Shown here one piece after another: positions 11,501 to 24,938 of a DNA stretch of 64,000 nt. The translations under genes and the position numbers were made by a program. The number at the start of each line of letters is the position of its first letter. Position 1 is the first letter of the stretch. The notes under the pieces are model-generated. The model saw only the letters and a list, made by a program, of their open reading frames with translations. It ran no database searches and was not told where the DNA came from. Source of the stretch: Oscheius tipulae (Eukaryota; Nematoda; Chromadorea; Rhabditida; Rhabditidae); NCBI GenBank assembly GCA_037178975.1, contig JASJZH010000002.1, forward strand, positions 6,685,501 through 6,749,500, read 5' to 3'.

Positions 11501-12107
11501 GAAGGGACGCCCCTCAGTCGGCTTGGGTCGACCGACGGCGGAGCGCCGCCATCGCAGGCCCAGGGCCGAAAATACAGGGCTAGGGGAGACCCTGTCACCT
11601 TCGTTCTTACCTCCAGAATGTCCTTGTTGATTGGGGCACGCTCGAGCTCGGCCAGACAGTCTTGAACCTCTTGGGATTGGCCCTGAAACTCGGAGAATCA
11701 GGCTGTTCTCTTTTTCTTTCGCTTTCTATTTTTCGCTGTCCGGAGCTCACTTCGCGATTTTCGGTCAAAAACAGCATTTTCAATCGAAATTGTGTCCGAC
11801 AAAATTGTAGGCCTTGTATAGGGCTACAACTTTGCAAAACATCAAAAAATTCAAAAATCAGTGTTTCGACCCGAAAACGACATTTAAGTGAAACATTCTC
11901 AGGTAGACAGAGTACAGTTGACATAAGAAAACGTCGGCAAGGGAAATTTATTCTGATTTCATTCAAGAGAGATCACTGTCAGCTCGTTTTCCATTACTGT
12001 TCCACCCAGTTTTTTTACACACAAGATATGCGCCTTACATTTTCAACAATGGAAAGGAGCTTCTCCTTGAGTTGGTCAACGGACAGCGCACAGACTGTCG
12101 TTGTCAT
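8519..12107 (-). CDS. MED26: Mediator complex subunit 26-like, TFIIS N-terminal domain
   Basis: MED26 links Mediator to RNA polymerase II elongation factors through its TFIIS N-terminal (LW) domain. Exons on the minus strand are about 12107-12039, 11682-11611, 10807-10694, 10609-10474, 10241-9967, 9924-9826, 9780-9618, 9004-8645 and the final exon ending at TAA 8519-8521. The first three exons give MTTTVCALSVDQLKEKLLSI, then ELERAPINKDILE, then STRVGAAVNEVRKKI and KKCRSLIKNWQKLVE. This matches the order and spacing of the MED26 LW domain, including the W near its end. The middle is disordered and rich in S, P and K, with RKKRKYERKIKP resembling the basic KRKYR patch of MED26. The C-terminal part has NWLDMLPSMEELRRRVEEKE and HINGEDVVALPYLEDP. 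Exon phases agree through the first five exons. Other TFIIS-N proteins are the alternative, but the N-terminal helix before the domain favours MED26. Confidence 0.82.
11320..11600. other. GC-rich, stem-rich block inside MED26 intron
   Basis: This block is much richer in G+C than the surrounding intron, with local inverted words such as GGCGGAGCGCCGCC near 11535-11548 and CGGTCTGTGTC...GACCG. It has no open reading frame of note. It could be a structured non-coding RNA, an old insertion or an intronic CpG-rich regulatory block. I could not match it to RNase P, MRP, SRP or U-snRNA motifs by eye. Confidence 0.3.
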
Positions 12108-13600
12108 CGGCACCGCCAGTAGAATTCGAGTGGATTGGAGACCAGCGTGAACGCAGGCCGCCACCATTCAGCAAGACGGCCCTACTGGCGACTGACTGAA
12201 CCGGGGGACTGGCAGGCTAGGAAGTCACGCCCCCTCGGTCAAGGACGCAGAGGAACGGGGTTCTTTGGTTGGAGAGACACGCCCAGAATACGCTGCGCCT
12301 CGGAGCTGCGAAGCGGATATCTGAACTTATTTTTCATCAAATTTTGTTTTTCCCGCTTTTTGTTGACAAATAGGCGGCAACTTTTGAGAGAATATATATC
12401 CAAAAAATCGCTTAAATCTGGGTACAGTTCCACGCCAGATTTCTATTAGGTATATCTTTAATACAAATTTAAATTGGAATATTAGGGTCCAAAACAGCAT
12501 TTTCCAAATTTTCGATGTTCAGCAAAGTTGTAGAACCTTGAAAAATGCTACAACAACATCATATAGCGTAAAAACATTCTTGTAGGTCAAAAACGTGTTA
12601 TACAGTACATAGTAGCTTGCAGCATGCATCTTTTTCTACTTCTACTTTTTGATGTTCTGCAAACATGCAAAACATCACAAATTCAGAAAATGAGGTCTTA
12701 TAGGCCGGGAAGTACACGTGAGCTGTCAACAGGGTGTACATGATTTTCGATAAGCATTGAAAGAGAATTAGAGTGTAGAAATAGCGAGCAATTGTGTGAA
12801 ACTTTCACACGGGGATAAAAGGGCTGGAAAATAGAATGAACCATAAAATGAGAAGGTGCTTTTGGAGAAACTATCGAATTTGGCAAGAAACCTCCCGCTT
12901 TCTCAAGCCTCGTAGATTTTCAGCTTTCTCACTTGTGCTTTGCTTCGAAATGTCACCATTTTTAAGAAAGAGTACTGTTTATTCAGTATTTTAGGACAGA
13001 GAAAATAGAGAAAAATCTTTGTGAATAGAATAGGCACTTGACCGATCGTGAGAGCCACTGTATTTTCCAATACATAGACTCACATCTCTCCGCAAGTTAT
13101 TAGAGATATAAAGGATCTTGAATGTGCCAAATTTTTAGTTTTGATGGCCCAGAAAGTTAGCTGTATGTCTATGGAAACAGTGCACCTGAGAGTATGACAT
13201 CCAAATGTAAAAGGAATGACCGGCCCAAATTCTCATAGCATTCCTGAAAGGCCTCTATAGACGTATATTACAGAAAACCACAATTTTATGAAAAGAGTGC
13301 AGCCGAGAAACAGGGCCACTTCAGAGTGTAAAATGGCCATAACCGCAAGAAGTTTCAGTGAATGTGAAAAAAAACAGGAGAATCTCAGAAAGCAGCATGG
13401 CCAAAATATTATGAACAGAAGATTCATGACACTTTATAAGACTGTGGACTGTTTTTCTCTGAATCATACTCTCTTTCCCCGCAGAAAACAACCAGCGAAC
13501 AGAACCTAGCCCACCCAGCTCATTGCTTATAAGGTCTCCATAGTAACCCGTATTGCATCTCACCCCAACTCTCGTCTATCTCTCTCTATTATCTTTTAAA
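12108..13600. promoter_or_regulatory. divergent intergenic region between MED26 and IFT43
   Basis: Both flanking genes start outwards from this 1.5-kb gap, so it should carry both promoters. No sharp TATA or X-box was identified with confidence. It contains two copies of the ACTTTGCARAACAT-type palindromic repeat (about 12508-12570 and 12640-12690). No coding exon was seen. Confidence 0.4.
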
Positions 13601-15708
13601 ATGACCGATTCTGTTGATAGCCGTTCCAAACGTGCCCAGAGCTCCAGAGGACGACGGAAGGATGCTGGTAAACAGACGGAGCAAGCAGCGACGGAATATA
13701 ATGGTGGGATCATGTCTGTTTTTGAATTTCGATCTTTCCAGTCGACGAAAAGCTGAGTATTCGAGTCAAGGAGCGGGTCGAGGAATCTGGAAAACGTAGC
13801 AGGATTGGAGGACTTCTCAGGGAGACACCGATCAAAGGACTGTTGACCGAGAGTACAGCGGAGACTTTGAAACGTCCTCTGACTGGAGTATCTAGTGAGT
13901 TAGAGAGTGACTTTAACCAATAACCTTTAGATCTGTTCCGAAGACCCGCTTCCCGATCTGGAAAACGTCAACCCGAAGAAGATCAGACAAATACTGAATA
14001 TAGACCTGCTGGTTAATCTATTCCACTCCATGCCCATTTACCTATTCAGAAAGAACCTACTCTCCCCAGCCACCACCCCGTAATCCAACTCCTCCTCCTC
14101 CTATAAGACTGGACGAGACGTCTTCGTCTGCTCAAGCACCACATTTCTCCTCGTTTGGACTTCTCAGTGTGGACAGTATGGCTGCCAAGCGTCCCTACTT
14201 GGCCAGCATCGATGATGTCGGTAAGTATGTTTGACTTCTAGTTTTTTTTGTATAAAGAGGCGGGAGAAGAATAAAGGGCAGACAGAGAGACACAATGAAG
14301 AGACTTGTTTGGCTAGGAAATCTGTCAGAAACTACAGTTCGACGGTATCCCCGTCTCTATCCAATCTAATCTAGCCTAGAAGTTGTCCCATAGGCACTAG
14401 AGAGACCTTAGCTGTAGAAGAAGTTCAAATATGGAACCAAGACGAAAATACTGAAAGGTACCAAAGGGAATAAATGACATGAACTAACAGCTGCGGAGGC
14501 TGTAGCCACAACGTTCCTGGATAAACGACAGACCTAACCAAGCATCACAAACCTGGTCGGCCATGTTTATGATGCCTGGACCTAACATTAGTGCAGGCTG
14601 TGGCTCAAAGGAAAAAACTAGAATAAAAAAACCAAAGCCGTCAGATTATTGAGAATGACCGAACATTAATAGCTTACTTGTTGATGGGACATTCTTCCGG
14701 CTTCGGCTCCAGTTTTTGACAGAGCGTCTTCATCAAATTGAACTGGGCTTCAGCGCTATGCTTGTCGTTGATGACAATCCAGGGCGTCTTCGCGAGCGGC
14801 GGATTCAGCTCGACGGTCTGGAGACCAGCCTTATAGAGAAACTGACTTCCGGTCATTGTCATCGAGCAGCTGGCCATCTTGTCCGTGTCGACGGCGAGAT
14901 AGACATTGTCCCGGACGCAGTTCATCAGGGCCCCGTCGAGATACGACTGTGTCTGGATGCATCCGATGGCCTGGACGATCCGCATGACCCATTCCGTCGA
15001 TGATGCAGTTCTGGAGCTGGCACTCGTTGTAGCCGTGCTCACACTGGCAGAGATAGCTCTCGGCATTCGAACGACAACGAGTCTTTCCGAACGAGACGAT
15101 GGTCAGGTTGATGCGAGGCGCAACCTTCATCCACGCGGGGACGAGCTGCTCGTGAAGGAACCTCGTCGACTGGTCGAACTTCGACTCGAGGTAGATTTCC
15201 AGGTTGACCGTGTTCAGATGGACCCGGCTCGTCTCTCCACTCGATGACGACGCTCAAGTCCCATTCGAGGAGAATAGCTGGAAATTTGGATAAATGAAAG
15301 TTGGGGAACAGTACCTGAGGAAAGAAGTTGAAACTGCCGAAGATGGTAGCAAAAGCGGTGAAGTTCATGGCGGGGTCTTCTGCTGGAATTAAATCCCAAA
15401 GCGAAAAACTGTTTGCTGTGTAACTTTGAAGTTTCCCAATGTTTGTTGTTGCAAACTTGGATCAGTTAACTTCGGAACAATCAAGTTTTGCTTCCGAAGA
15501 AGAAGGAATTGGGTAGCGTACACGTGAAACACTCTGTCTCTCTGTACCATCAATCTCATTCAATCCTTTTCCAGACATCTCCCTCCTGTCCCACTTCCTC
15601 TGTACCGAAGACGAAGTCCAGGATGAGACGGTTCCCTGGAGCTGGGACTATCTCTACTCGACTCTCTGTACCGAAATGCGAGAGGAATGGACTCTTGACA
15701 GACAATAA
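13601..15708 (+). CDS. IFT43: intraflagellar transport protein 43 homolog
   Basis: IFT43 is a small IFT-A subunit needed for retrograde transport in cilia; in nematodes it is expected in ciliated sensory neurons. Five exons (13601-13703, 13742-13894, 13931-14011, 14050-14220, 15575-15708) encode 213 residues, near the 208 of human IFT43. The N-terminal half is basic and disordered, followed by a proline-rich part (SPQPPPRNPTPPPP) and PYLASIDDV. The last exon supplies DISLLSHFLCTEDEVQDETV and PWSWDYLYSTLCTEM, matching the conserved IFT43 C-terminal block (E-x-V-x-E-D/E-x-V-x-W-x-W-D-x-L). Exon 4 ends at a perfect G|GTAAGTATG donor in the phase needed by exon 5. If intron 4 were read through, a stop would follow at 14232-14234. 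The TAA stop overlaps an AATAAA. The 1.35-kb last intron contains the antisense GILT-like gene. Confidence 0.85.
14486..14600 (+). repeat. dispersed ATAAACGACATGACC-type repeat, copy 2
   Basis: Contains TAACAGCTGCGGAGGCTGTAG, CCTGGATAAACGACAGACC and CTAACATTAGTGCAGGCTGTGG. It lies in the last intron of IFT43. Confidence 0.55.
14674..15368 (-). pseudogene. GILT-like (thiol reductase family) gene, damaged and lacking CxxC
   Basis: Gamma-interferon-inducible lysosomal thiol reductases reduce disulfides in lysosomes; nematodes have several. The signature region here is CEHGYNECQLQNC (family pattern CxHGx2EC), preceded by LHEQLVPAWMKVAPRINLTIV and followed by CIQTQSYLDGALMNC, KTPWIVINDKH and a C-terminal CPINK. 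The reductase active site CxxC should fall after YLES, but the sequence reads KFDQSTRF, so both cysteines are absent. Two lesions are visible: an in-frame TGA at 15254-15256 in the second exon, and a one-base shift at about 14991-14998, where the upstream frame ends in NCIID and the downstream frame begins EWVMRIVQ. Exon 1 (15368-15315) starts MNFTAF after a TTCCAG acceptor. A decaying pseudogene is most likely. A non-catalytic paralog with assembly errors is possible. Confidence 0.75.
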
Positions 15709-15709
15709 A
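15704..15709 (+). terminator. poly(A) signal of IFT43
   Basis: AATAAA overlaps the IFT43 stop codon, and a second AATAAA lies about 15 bp on. The next gene starts 130 bp downstream. Confidence 0.6.
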
Positions 15710-15836
15710 ATCTTGATAATAAAGTTTCACGCTTCAACTCCTTTCGCTTGTGTATTGGGTCCTTTCCTTTGTTACCTCACCTCCACTGTCTAACCCCATC
15801 CATTGCCACCCATTCCAGAATATTCGATGACCAGAA

Positions 15837-18134
15837 ATGCGCGTAACTCCAGCCTCCTTTTACCGTAACTTGATCTACCTGATCGGAGGGTTCTTAGCAG
15901 TCTACACGGTCTACTCCATCGTCGGTTATGACGATGCCAGTACCCGGGACCATAGTACAGCGCACAGGAAGCAGAAACATCTCTTTCTGACAGTTTCTAA
16001 AGACAGGTAAGCATCTCACATTTGTTTTAAATATTTGTCCCCATTGTCGAATTATAACGCGCATGTTATGACTGGCGATGCGACACGAACTACCATTTGT
16101 GGTAGCTGTGGTCTGAGAAACGAGACAATCTTTCATGGTGTCAGTTTTCCTGTTACTTTGTTCCTTTGTTCGCTTAGCTGCTTGGGACCAAGGAGCAAAA
16201 TTGACAAGGTAAGTCGTCGAAAGAAGGTACATGTTGGCGGTTGTGACCTTGGATAGATGACTTGACCAAGCAGCTGTGGAGACTGTGGTATTAGAAAACG
16301 AAAAGGAGTAACTGTTTAAAAATAGCTTATTGACCGAGTAAATCCTATTTTTCAACAAAAAATCGCATTTCATTTAACCCCCTTTCAGAATCGCCGACCG
16401 CTTCGACACGCTTGCCCCGAAGCGAATCCTGGATTGGACTGGCGTTTTCGGGAAGAACTTGGACCCGGGAATGATGAAGGAATGTCGTGGACTGGAGGTA
16501 TACTTCAGTTTTTGTTACTTGCAATATACGTTTTCTCAGGACCGATGCATAATCGTCACTGACCGTTCCCAAGTCAACAGAGCTGACGTGGTCTTTTTTC
16601 ACGGGGCTAATGTGAGAGAGACTGATCTGCCAGATCCAGACATCCGAAACGAGAGCCAGGTTTACATCTATGCAAGTATGGAGACTCCTGGGAACACTTG
16701 GCTCAACTCTCCTCGGTTTTCAAGCAAAATGAACAACTATTTCAACTGGACACAGACGTTTCTACTCAGTTCCGACTCACTCTGGAAGTATGGCTCTTTC
16801 TGGATCCAGAGCAAAGACGCAGAGGCTAGAGGATTCAAAATTCAGGTCAGATTTTTTGTTGACTCTGGAAAATCAGACAATTTTTAGAGTTTTCATCTTG
16901 ACCCTTCGAAGATAACCAAGATAAAATCCGGAGTCTTTGGACTGATTTCGAACTGTGTTTCAGAGAGGGACAGATTTTTGAAAGAGCTGGGAAGGTGAGT
17001 GAGAGACAGGGACAGGGACTACCACCCCAGATATCTTTCAGACACATGAATGTGACTATAGGAGGAAAATGTGCAAGCTCTCCGGAGCTGAAGACCATCT
17101 GCCCAAAGAACAATGATTGTACTTCAATGTACGAAGAATACCCCTTCTATGTAGCCATGGAGAACTCCATCTGCAAAGATTACGTGACAGAAAAGTACTG
17201 GGAGCGAGTCCCCTACGCCTCGATACCAATTGTCTGGAGTCGTAAGATCATGGAATCTACCAATCCTCCTCCCAAGTCCTTTATCGCAGTCGATGACTAC
17301 ATGTCGATCAAGGAAATGGCTGAAGATTTGAAGAGAATCGAGAAGGATCCCAAAGCCTACGCGGAGTTTTTCAACTGGCGGTTCAATCAGTTGTGGACCT
17401 ATGCACCATGGAATGCCAAGGGATTTCGGAATGGGATGTGTGGCCTCTGTGAGAGGCTCTGGAACGGACCTCATGAGGCGAAATCGGTGAGTGTCCCTCT
17501 ATCTCTCTATCTCCCTACCTCTCTATCTCGCTGTCCTTCTGTTTTTCTGTCTTTGTGAGCCCTGTCTCAAAAAGTACAATTAGAGATGTCACATTTATGT
17601 TCTTTGTAGAGGTTTTCAAGGTTTCGGAAAAAATTGCAACAGTGCCAACCAGTCCTATTGCAGAAGTAACAAGCCTGGCATGACTTGAAGAGTTTGTTCT
17701 GTAGATGTTGACGGACCAGGCAACACATGGCAATTTGTGTTCCTCTTTCAGTTTCTCTGTCCTTCTCACTGTCTCCCTGTCTCTCTCAGTCTCTATGCCT
17801 CTCTGTTTCTCAGTCTCTCTTAGATGGCTTTACTCGTCATTTGTTTTCCACGGCGGTCCGTCACCCAAACAGGAGGCTGTTTGTAAGATTTGCGACGTCG
17901 TTTTTCGTCTCCAAACCCGTAACATTTATTGCTGTTGTTTTAGTTACCAAAAGTGGAAGGGGAAGGACTCCTGGTCGCGCGTAATGAGAGCCAGTCATCA
18001 ATTTATTCATTCATGGCAGCTGACCTAGGTTCGGAATAATCATCCTTATATTTCAGTATAAGAACATCAACGACTGGTTCGAAACGGAGGCCAACTGCGA
18101 CAGTGGTGACTTCTTCCGACCCTACCTCTCTTAA
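15837..18134 (+). CDS. alpha-1,3-fucosyltransferase, GT10 family
   Basis: This type II Golgi enzyme would transfer fucose from GDP-fucose to N-glycan or other acceptors. Six exons (15837-16006, 16389-16497, 16540-16845, 16888-16994, 17042-17486, 18057-18134) encode 404 residues. A short cytosolic N-terminus precedes one transmembrane anchor ([19 protein letters not shown]). GT10 features are [25 protein letters not shown], and the donor-binding motif [21 protein letters not shown] (one of the strongest GT10 signatures). [15 protein letters not shown] and FFNWR follow. The C-terminus ends FFRPYLS. It begins 129 bp after the IFT43 stop, with a TTCCAG acceptor at 15834, so it may be the second gene of an operon. 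Intron 1 contains a degenerate copy of the dispersed CTGTGG repeat (about 16060-16290). The last intron is pyrimidine-rich. Confidence 0.93.
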
Positions 18135-18234
18135 TCTTCGGGATCTAACGTGTTAATGCTAGTCAGGCTCTCTAACACAACGGGTTCTGTATACTTTTGC
18201 ATAATTAGAGTTTGAAGCTTGTACATGCCTTTAA

Positions 18235-18385
18235 TAAATGTTTATACAACTGTGGATCAACAACAAGGACAAACAGCTGTGGAGGATGTGATTTTGGATA
18301 AACGACATAATTTAACAGCTGTGGAAGCTGTGGTCACATCATTCATGGATATACGACAAGAACTAATACTTGTGGATGTTGCAGT
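18235..18385 (+). repeat. dispersed ATAAACGACATGACC-type repeat, copy 3 (three units)
   Basis: Roughly three tandem units of about 45 bp are visible here, with words such as TTGGATAAACGACATAATTT, AACAGCTGTGGAAGCTGTGG and ATGGATATACGACAAG. This is the clearest tandem array of the family in the window. Confidence 0.65.
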
Positions 18386-18692
18386 ACAGATCATCATGCC
18401 GAGATACATATTTGCTTCTCCTTCCCGCTAAATGTTTGCTCCCAGATCCCCACGGAGCTCATTTTCACCATAAGACCCGATTCCATAGGGCCCTACGGAT
18501 CGGAATGCATTAGCTCTGCGTGTTGAGCTGGGCCTCCCGTAATTTGTGGTCTATCCGCGTCTGCTTTTGTTTCCCTCTCTCCTTGCCCCTAAGGATTTGT
18601 GGTCCCGCCCCTGCGAACCCGGGGGGTCAGAGACGCAGCCCAGTGTATCGGCTACTCTCCTCTCTCAGTTCTCCTCCAGTTTCCGCCGTCCG

Positions 18693-19918
18693 ATGGACGT
18701 TGGCCCTACGGCCTGTGCCATGAGGACTTTTGGAGAAACGCTCTCTGTTAATCGACTACGTCAGGCCCAACGCAGTGGCGGATATGGCGAGGTACTGCTC
18801 AGGTAAGCATGAGGCTTTTATGACATGCGTCTAGTGTCCCCTCACTTATCCCTCACGTGCGACTCTACTTCTGAATAGGCTATCAGTCTTCTGACTCCAA
18901 GTGTTCCCTCTTCAGCCTTCCGTTTGACTGGGGTCCTTATTTTTATTTCTCAACTTCTTAGGGCATCAGTAATTTATTTTCAAATACTTTACTTATGTTG
19001 GGTCCTGGAACTGGCAGGATAACATAGTCTGACAGCTCTTTCGACATGATTCTAATAACTAATAATAGAGTATGATTCGAAGATTAGAATACTTTTTCTA
19101 GCTTCCAGATCCACTGAATAGTGTCCTCATTTCAAGACCATGCCTAACCCCCAGAAAATTCAAGCTGAGCCAGAAGACCTCCCACGTGCCGAGACCAGAC
19201 GTCATAAGAATGTTTACCCCCAAATTGACTGCCTTCCAGACGTCCACTGATGGAGCCATCGACTTCTGCAGAATTCTGTGAAAACGGGAACATTTTGCCT
19301 GAAGCAGCTCCCAGTTCTCATAGGTACAGTGACTGCACCGAGACCTATCCAGCCCCACCCTCGAATCTCTGTGTTACGAAGCGTATCAATGAAGAGGAAG
19401 GCGGTCAAGAGACCATTGTAGGTCTGGTCTAAAGAGAGGAAAAAGTGTTTTGTTTAGAGAGGAAACGACAGAACCCCAGATTCTGAGGGGACAGACATAG
19501 ACGAAGAGGTGTCCCATGCTACTGTCAGGAAAGGACAATTGGTTCCTACCAAGAGTCAGGTTCTCTTTTATGTCTCCAATTCGAGTCATCTGAAAATGCA
19601 TCTTACTGGAACTGAACTACAGGTTGGTTAGAAAGAGGGACAGAGAGGATGAAAGAATCCAATTACCCCCATTCCATCAGATAGCCCTTCTAACGCCTTC
19701 TAAGACCTAAATGAGGCATTGCACCCGATAGGAATACCCCCTCTGAAATTCGGTTCCTACCCTCAATTAGCTACTCTAGAAATGTGAGCAAACCTAATAA
19801 GAAGGGGACTTCGAGACCTCATTCCTCATCTCGATTACTCCCGGGTCCAGTCCTTGAGCAACCAATGCATGAAGAATGCGCTAACGAGGCCTTGGCTGCC
19901 TATCCCGAGGGAATGTAG
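18693..19918 (+). CDS. unidentified multi-exon gene candidate
   Basis: I cannot identify this gene or assemble it fully. Exon-like pieces on the plus strand are 18693-18803 (MDVGPTACAMRTFGETLSVN..., ending at a GTAAGC donor) and about 19101-19280 (proline- and lysine-rich, with FTPKLTAFQTSTDGAIDF). A clean exon at 19458-19622 (RGNDRTPDSEGTDIDEEVSH...) is bounded by TTTAG and CAG|GTTGG. A terminal piece ends ALAAYPEGM with TAG at 19916-19918. The phases between pieces do not all fit, and the opposite strand is also open across parts. It may be a disordered nuclear protein or a decaying gene. Only the 19458-19622 exon is fairly convincing. Confidence 0.35.
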
Positions 19919-20159
19919 CTTATCTATCCCACTTCTTTAAGAAAGAAAGCCGTTAATTTTGGTCAGAGGGAGATGTTTTGTAAGACTGCTAAGGAACCGG
20001 GAGTACAACACTAATAGCTCACACAGGGTGATTGAGGTGACAAGACAGCTGACAGCCACGAAATGACTGAAGGGTCAGCTGTGTGGGGCGGGGAGGTCTC
20101 GAGCTTTTTATGGGGTCATTAGAGAAGGACAAGTGGTCAGGGAATGGGATGAGGCAGTA

Positions 20160-20215
20160 GAACTCTTGGATAAACAACATGACCTAACAGCTCAGGCTTT
20201 TCACAGCCACAGATA
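20160..20215 (+). repeat. dispersed ATAAACGACATGACC-type repeat, copy 4
   Basis: GGATAAACAACATGACCTAA followed by CAGCTCAGG; a single degenerate unit. Confidence 0.5.
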
Positions 20216-20391
20216 GAAATTCTCTCTCATAGTTCTATCAGCATCTGTCCATTCAATTCTTTGGACAGTTGTAAAAGCATGTCTTCCGGTTCTCCCAGTC
20301 AATTCTTGCGTAAAATTGGAGGCTGTTGACAGCTGGTGTTCCATAACAACCAATTTGCTCCCTGTGTTTATGCCTGTCCCGAGCCCTCTTA

Positions 20392-21081
20392 ATGCCCAAA
20401 GTCGATTGGATTGACAGAGTCAATGAGCCGGAAAAATTTTCATGGGTTATCCTTCTCCTCTATAATCAACCTTTTCAGATAACTGACTCTTCGAATTTTC
20501 CACTCCTGGATGTCTGGTCAGAAAGAAGCTGCTGTGCCACTCCGGTCTGGGTCATCGAAGCTTATGGTAGCTACAAAAATAATACCGTATACCAAAAAAT
20601 GTTACAGGTAGAAGAGTGATGGTTCTCTCGGAAGCGCGTTTCTCCTCAACCCTCTCCACCTTCCTTCCTCGTCCCATAGCGTCTCTCCTCGGTATTCGTC
20701 GTGTCTCTTCCCATACCATTACTGTTCTGAACTGGAACGCAGACCTTATGGGTCTCCTCATACCAGGTTCTTGTACCATTCTACCACAAAAACAAGACAT
20801 TTTAGGCGACCCTCTGATAATACAGAACGGCTCCAGGTCAACCGTGGCCAGATGTCAGAGAATAGGTCAGGGAAACAATTGGCAGTGCCTATTGGAGAAC
20901 ACTGGCCGGGAAATTGCGAGATCACAAGATGGCAACCTCCACTTTTCGACGGACCTAAGTTTTCAACTGAAACTGCTACTTATTGCCGCCTTGACAAGAG
21001 TGGCCGGCGTGACTGCTCGGGTACAAGGAGGGGCTGGGTCCGGAAGCTGCCTTCCATTTCGATAGTATGCGGGTTACTGTG
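20392..21081 (+). CDS. uncertain coding region
   Basis: A start at 20392 gives MPKVDWIDRVNEPEKFSW. Next comes a plausible short intron (GTTATCC...TTTTCAG), then an exon with DSSNFPLLDVWSERSCCATP and PVWVIEAYGSYKNN. Two overlapping open frames continue to about 21081. One contains the Cys-containing run GEHWPGNCEITRWQ, the other a hydrophobic stretch. I could not decide which frame is used or name a family. Confidence 0.25.
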
Positions 21082-22005
21082 AAAAAAAATTATTTGAAGC
21101 AGTTGTGGCTCGATTCTACCAAGTTACCGATGAAAATAAGCGTTGAAAATGGTGGGAGTAGCTGACACCGTCACGAGGCCTTGCAATAAGAAGCGGGGCC
21201 AACTCGAGCACGCATCTTTTCTCTTCTCGGCTGGGTATCTGTCTCTATCTCTCTGGTTGGGTTGTCTTCAGTTACTTAGATCTGCACGGGCAAACTGCTG
21301 GATTATGGTTGCGACTGGACTCCTGGGTCCAACTCTGCTGTCAACCGCGCGCTTTCCTCGTGTAGGTAGACTACAGGTCGCACATGGAAGGGAACAAATC
21401 TGAGCGTACAATTTTGACGCTTCCCTATTACTCGTAGCCCTGATAGGGAATGGCATCAAAATGACGAGCAAACACTTCTTATCCTTACTATTCTATTGAT
21501 GACGCTTATCGATATCATTCTTCCGAACATGCAAGCCCAAGTACCATATTCTCGGCTTTGAAACACCAAGTTGCTATGTTTTTGAACAGGAAACTGCTTA
21601 AGGTTAGACTTCCTTTGATGTGATATATTTAGGCATTTTCAAGACACGAACTCGACCGAGGTTCCAAACCGTTTAGGTCAAACAAGAAAGATATTTTGCT
21701 GCGGTTGCACTATGAGCGTCATTGTTATTTTCTTTCAGTGACTATTCTGAGTTTGGCAAGGTAGTGTTTATGGAGCGTTCGGCTTAATCTTTTTTTGTGT
21801 CTGCCAGAAATTCTAGATCTGGATAAACAACAATAACTAACAACTGCGGAGGTTGTGGCTGTTTCGGCCTTGGATAAATGACCTAACATCTGGTCAGATT
21901 ACTGAAAAAAAAGGAAGAGATATCTTCATTTATTACATATATATGCACCTGAACCAATATAAGAAGATCTTTGCGTACCCGTGTAGAGGTATTGGAGATT
22001 TGCAG
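21082..22005. other. intergenic region, no gene resolved
   Basis: This region holds a dispersed-repeat copy (21820-21895) and some open but unsupported frames. It is otherwise featureless. Confidence 0.4.
21820..21895 (+). repeat. dispersed ATAAACGACATGACC-type repeat, copy 5
   Basis: Two units: TCTGGATAAACAACAATAAC with CTGCGGAGGTTGTGG, then CTTGGATAAATGACCTAAC. Confidence 0.55.

Positions 22006-24938
<2,933 letters not shown>

Noticed and set aside
14221-14234. Read-through end of IFT43 at a TGA after exon 4
   Set aside because: The G|GTAAGTATG donor and the downstream exon carrying the conserved C-terminal block in the right phase are better supported.
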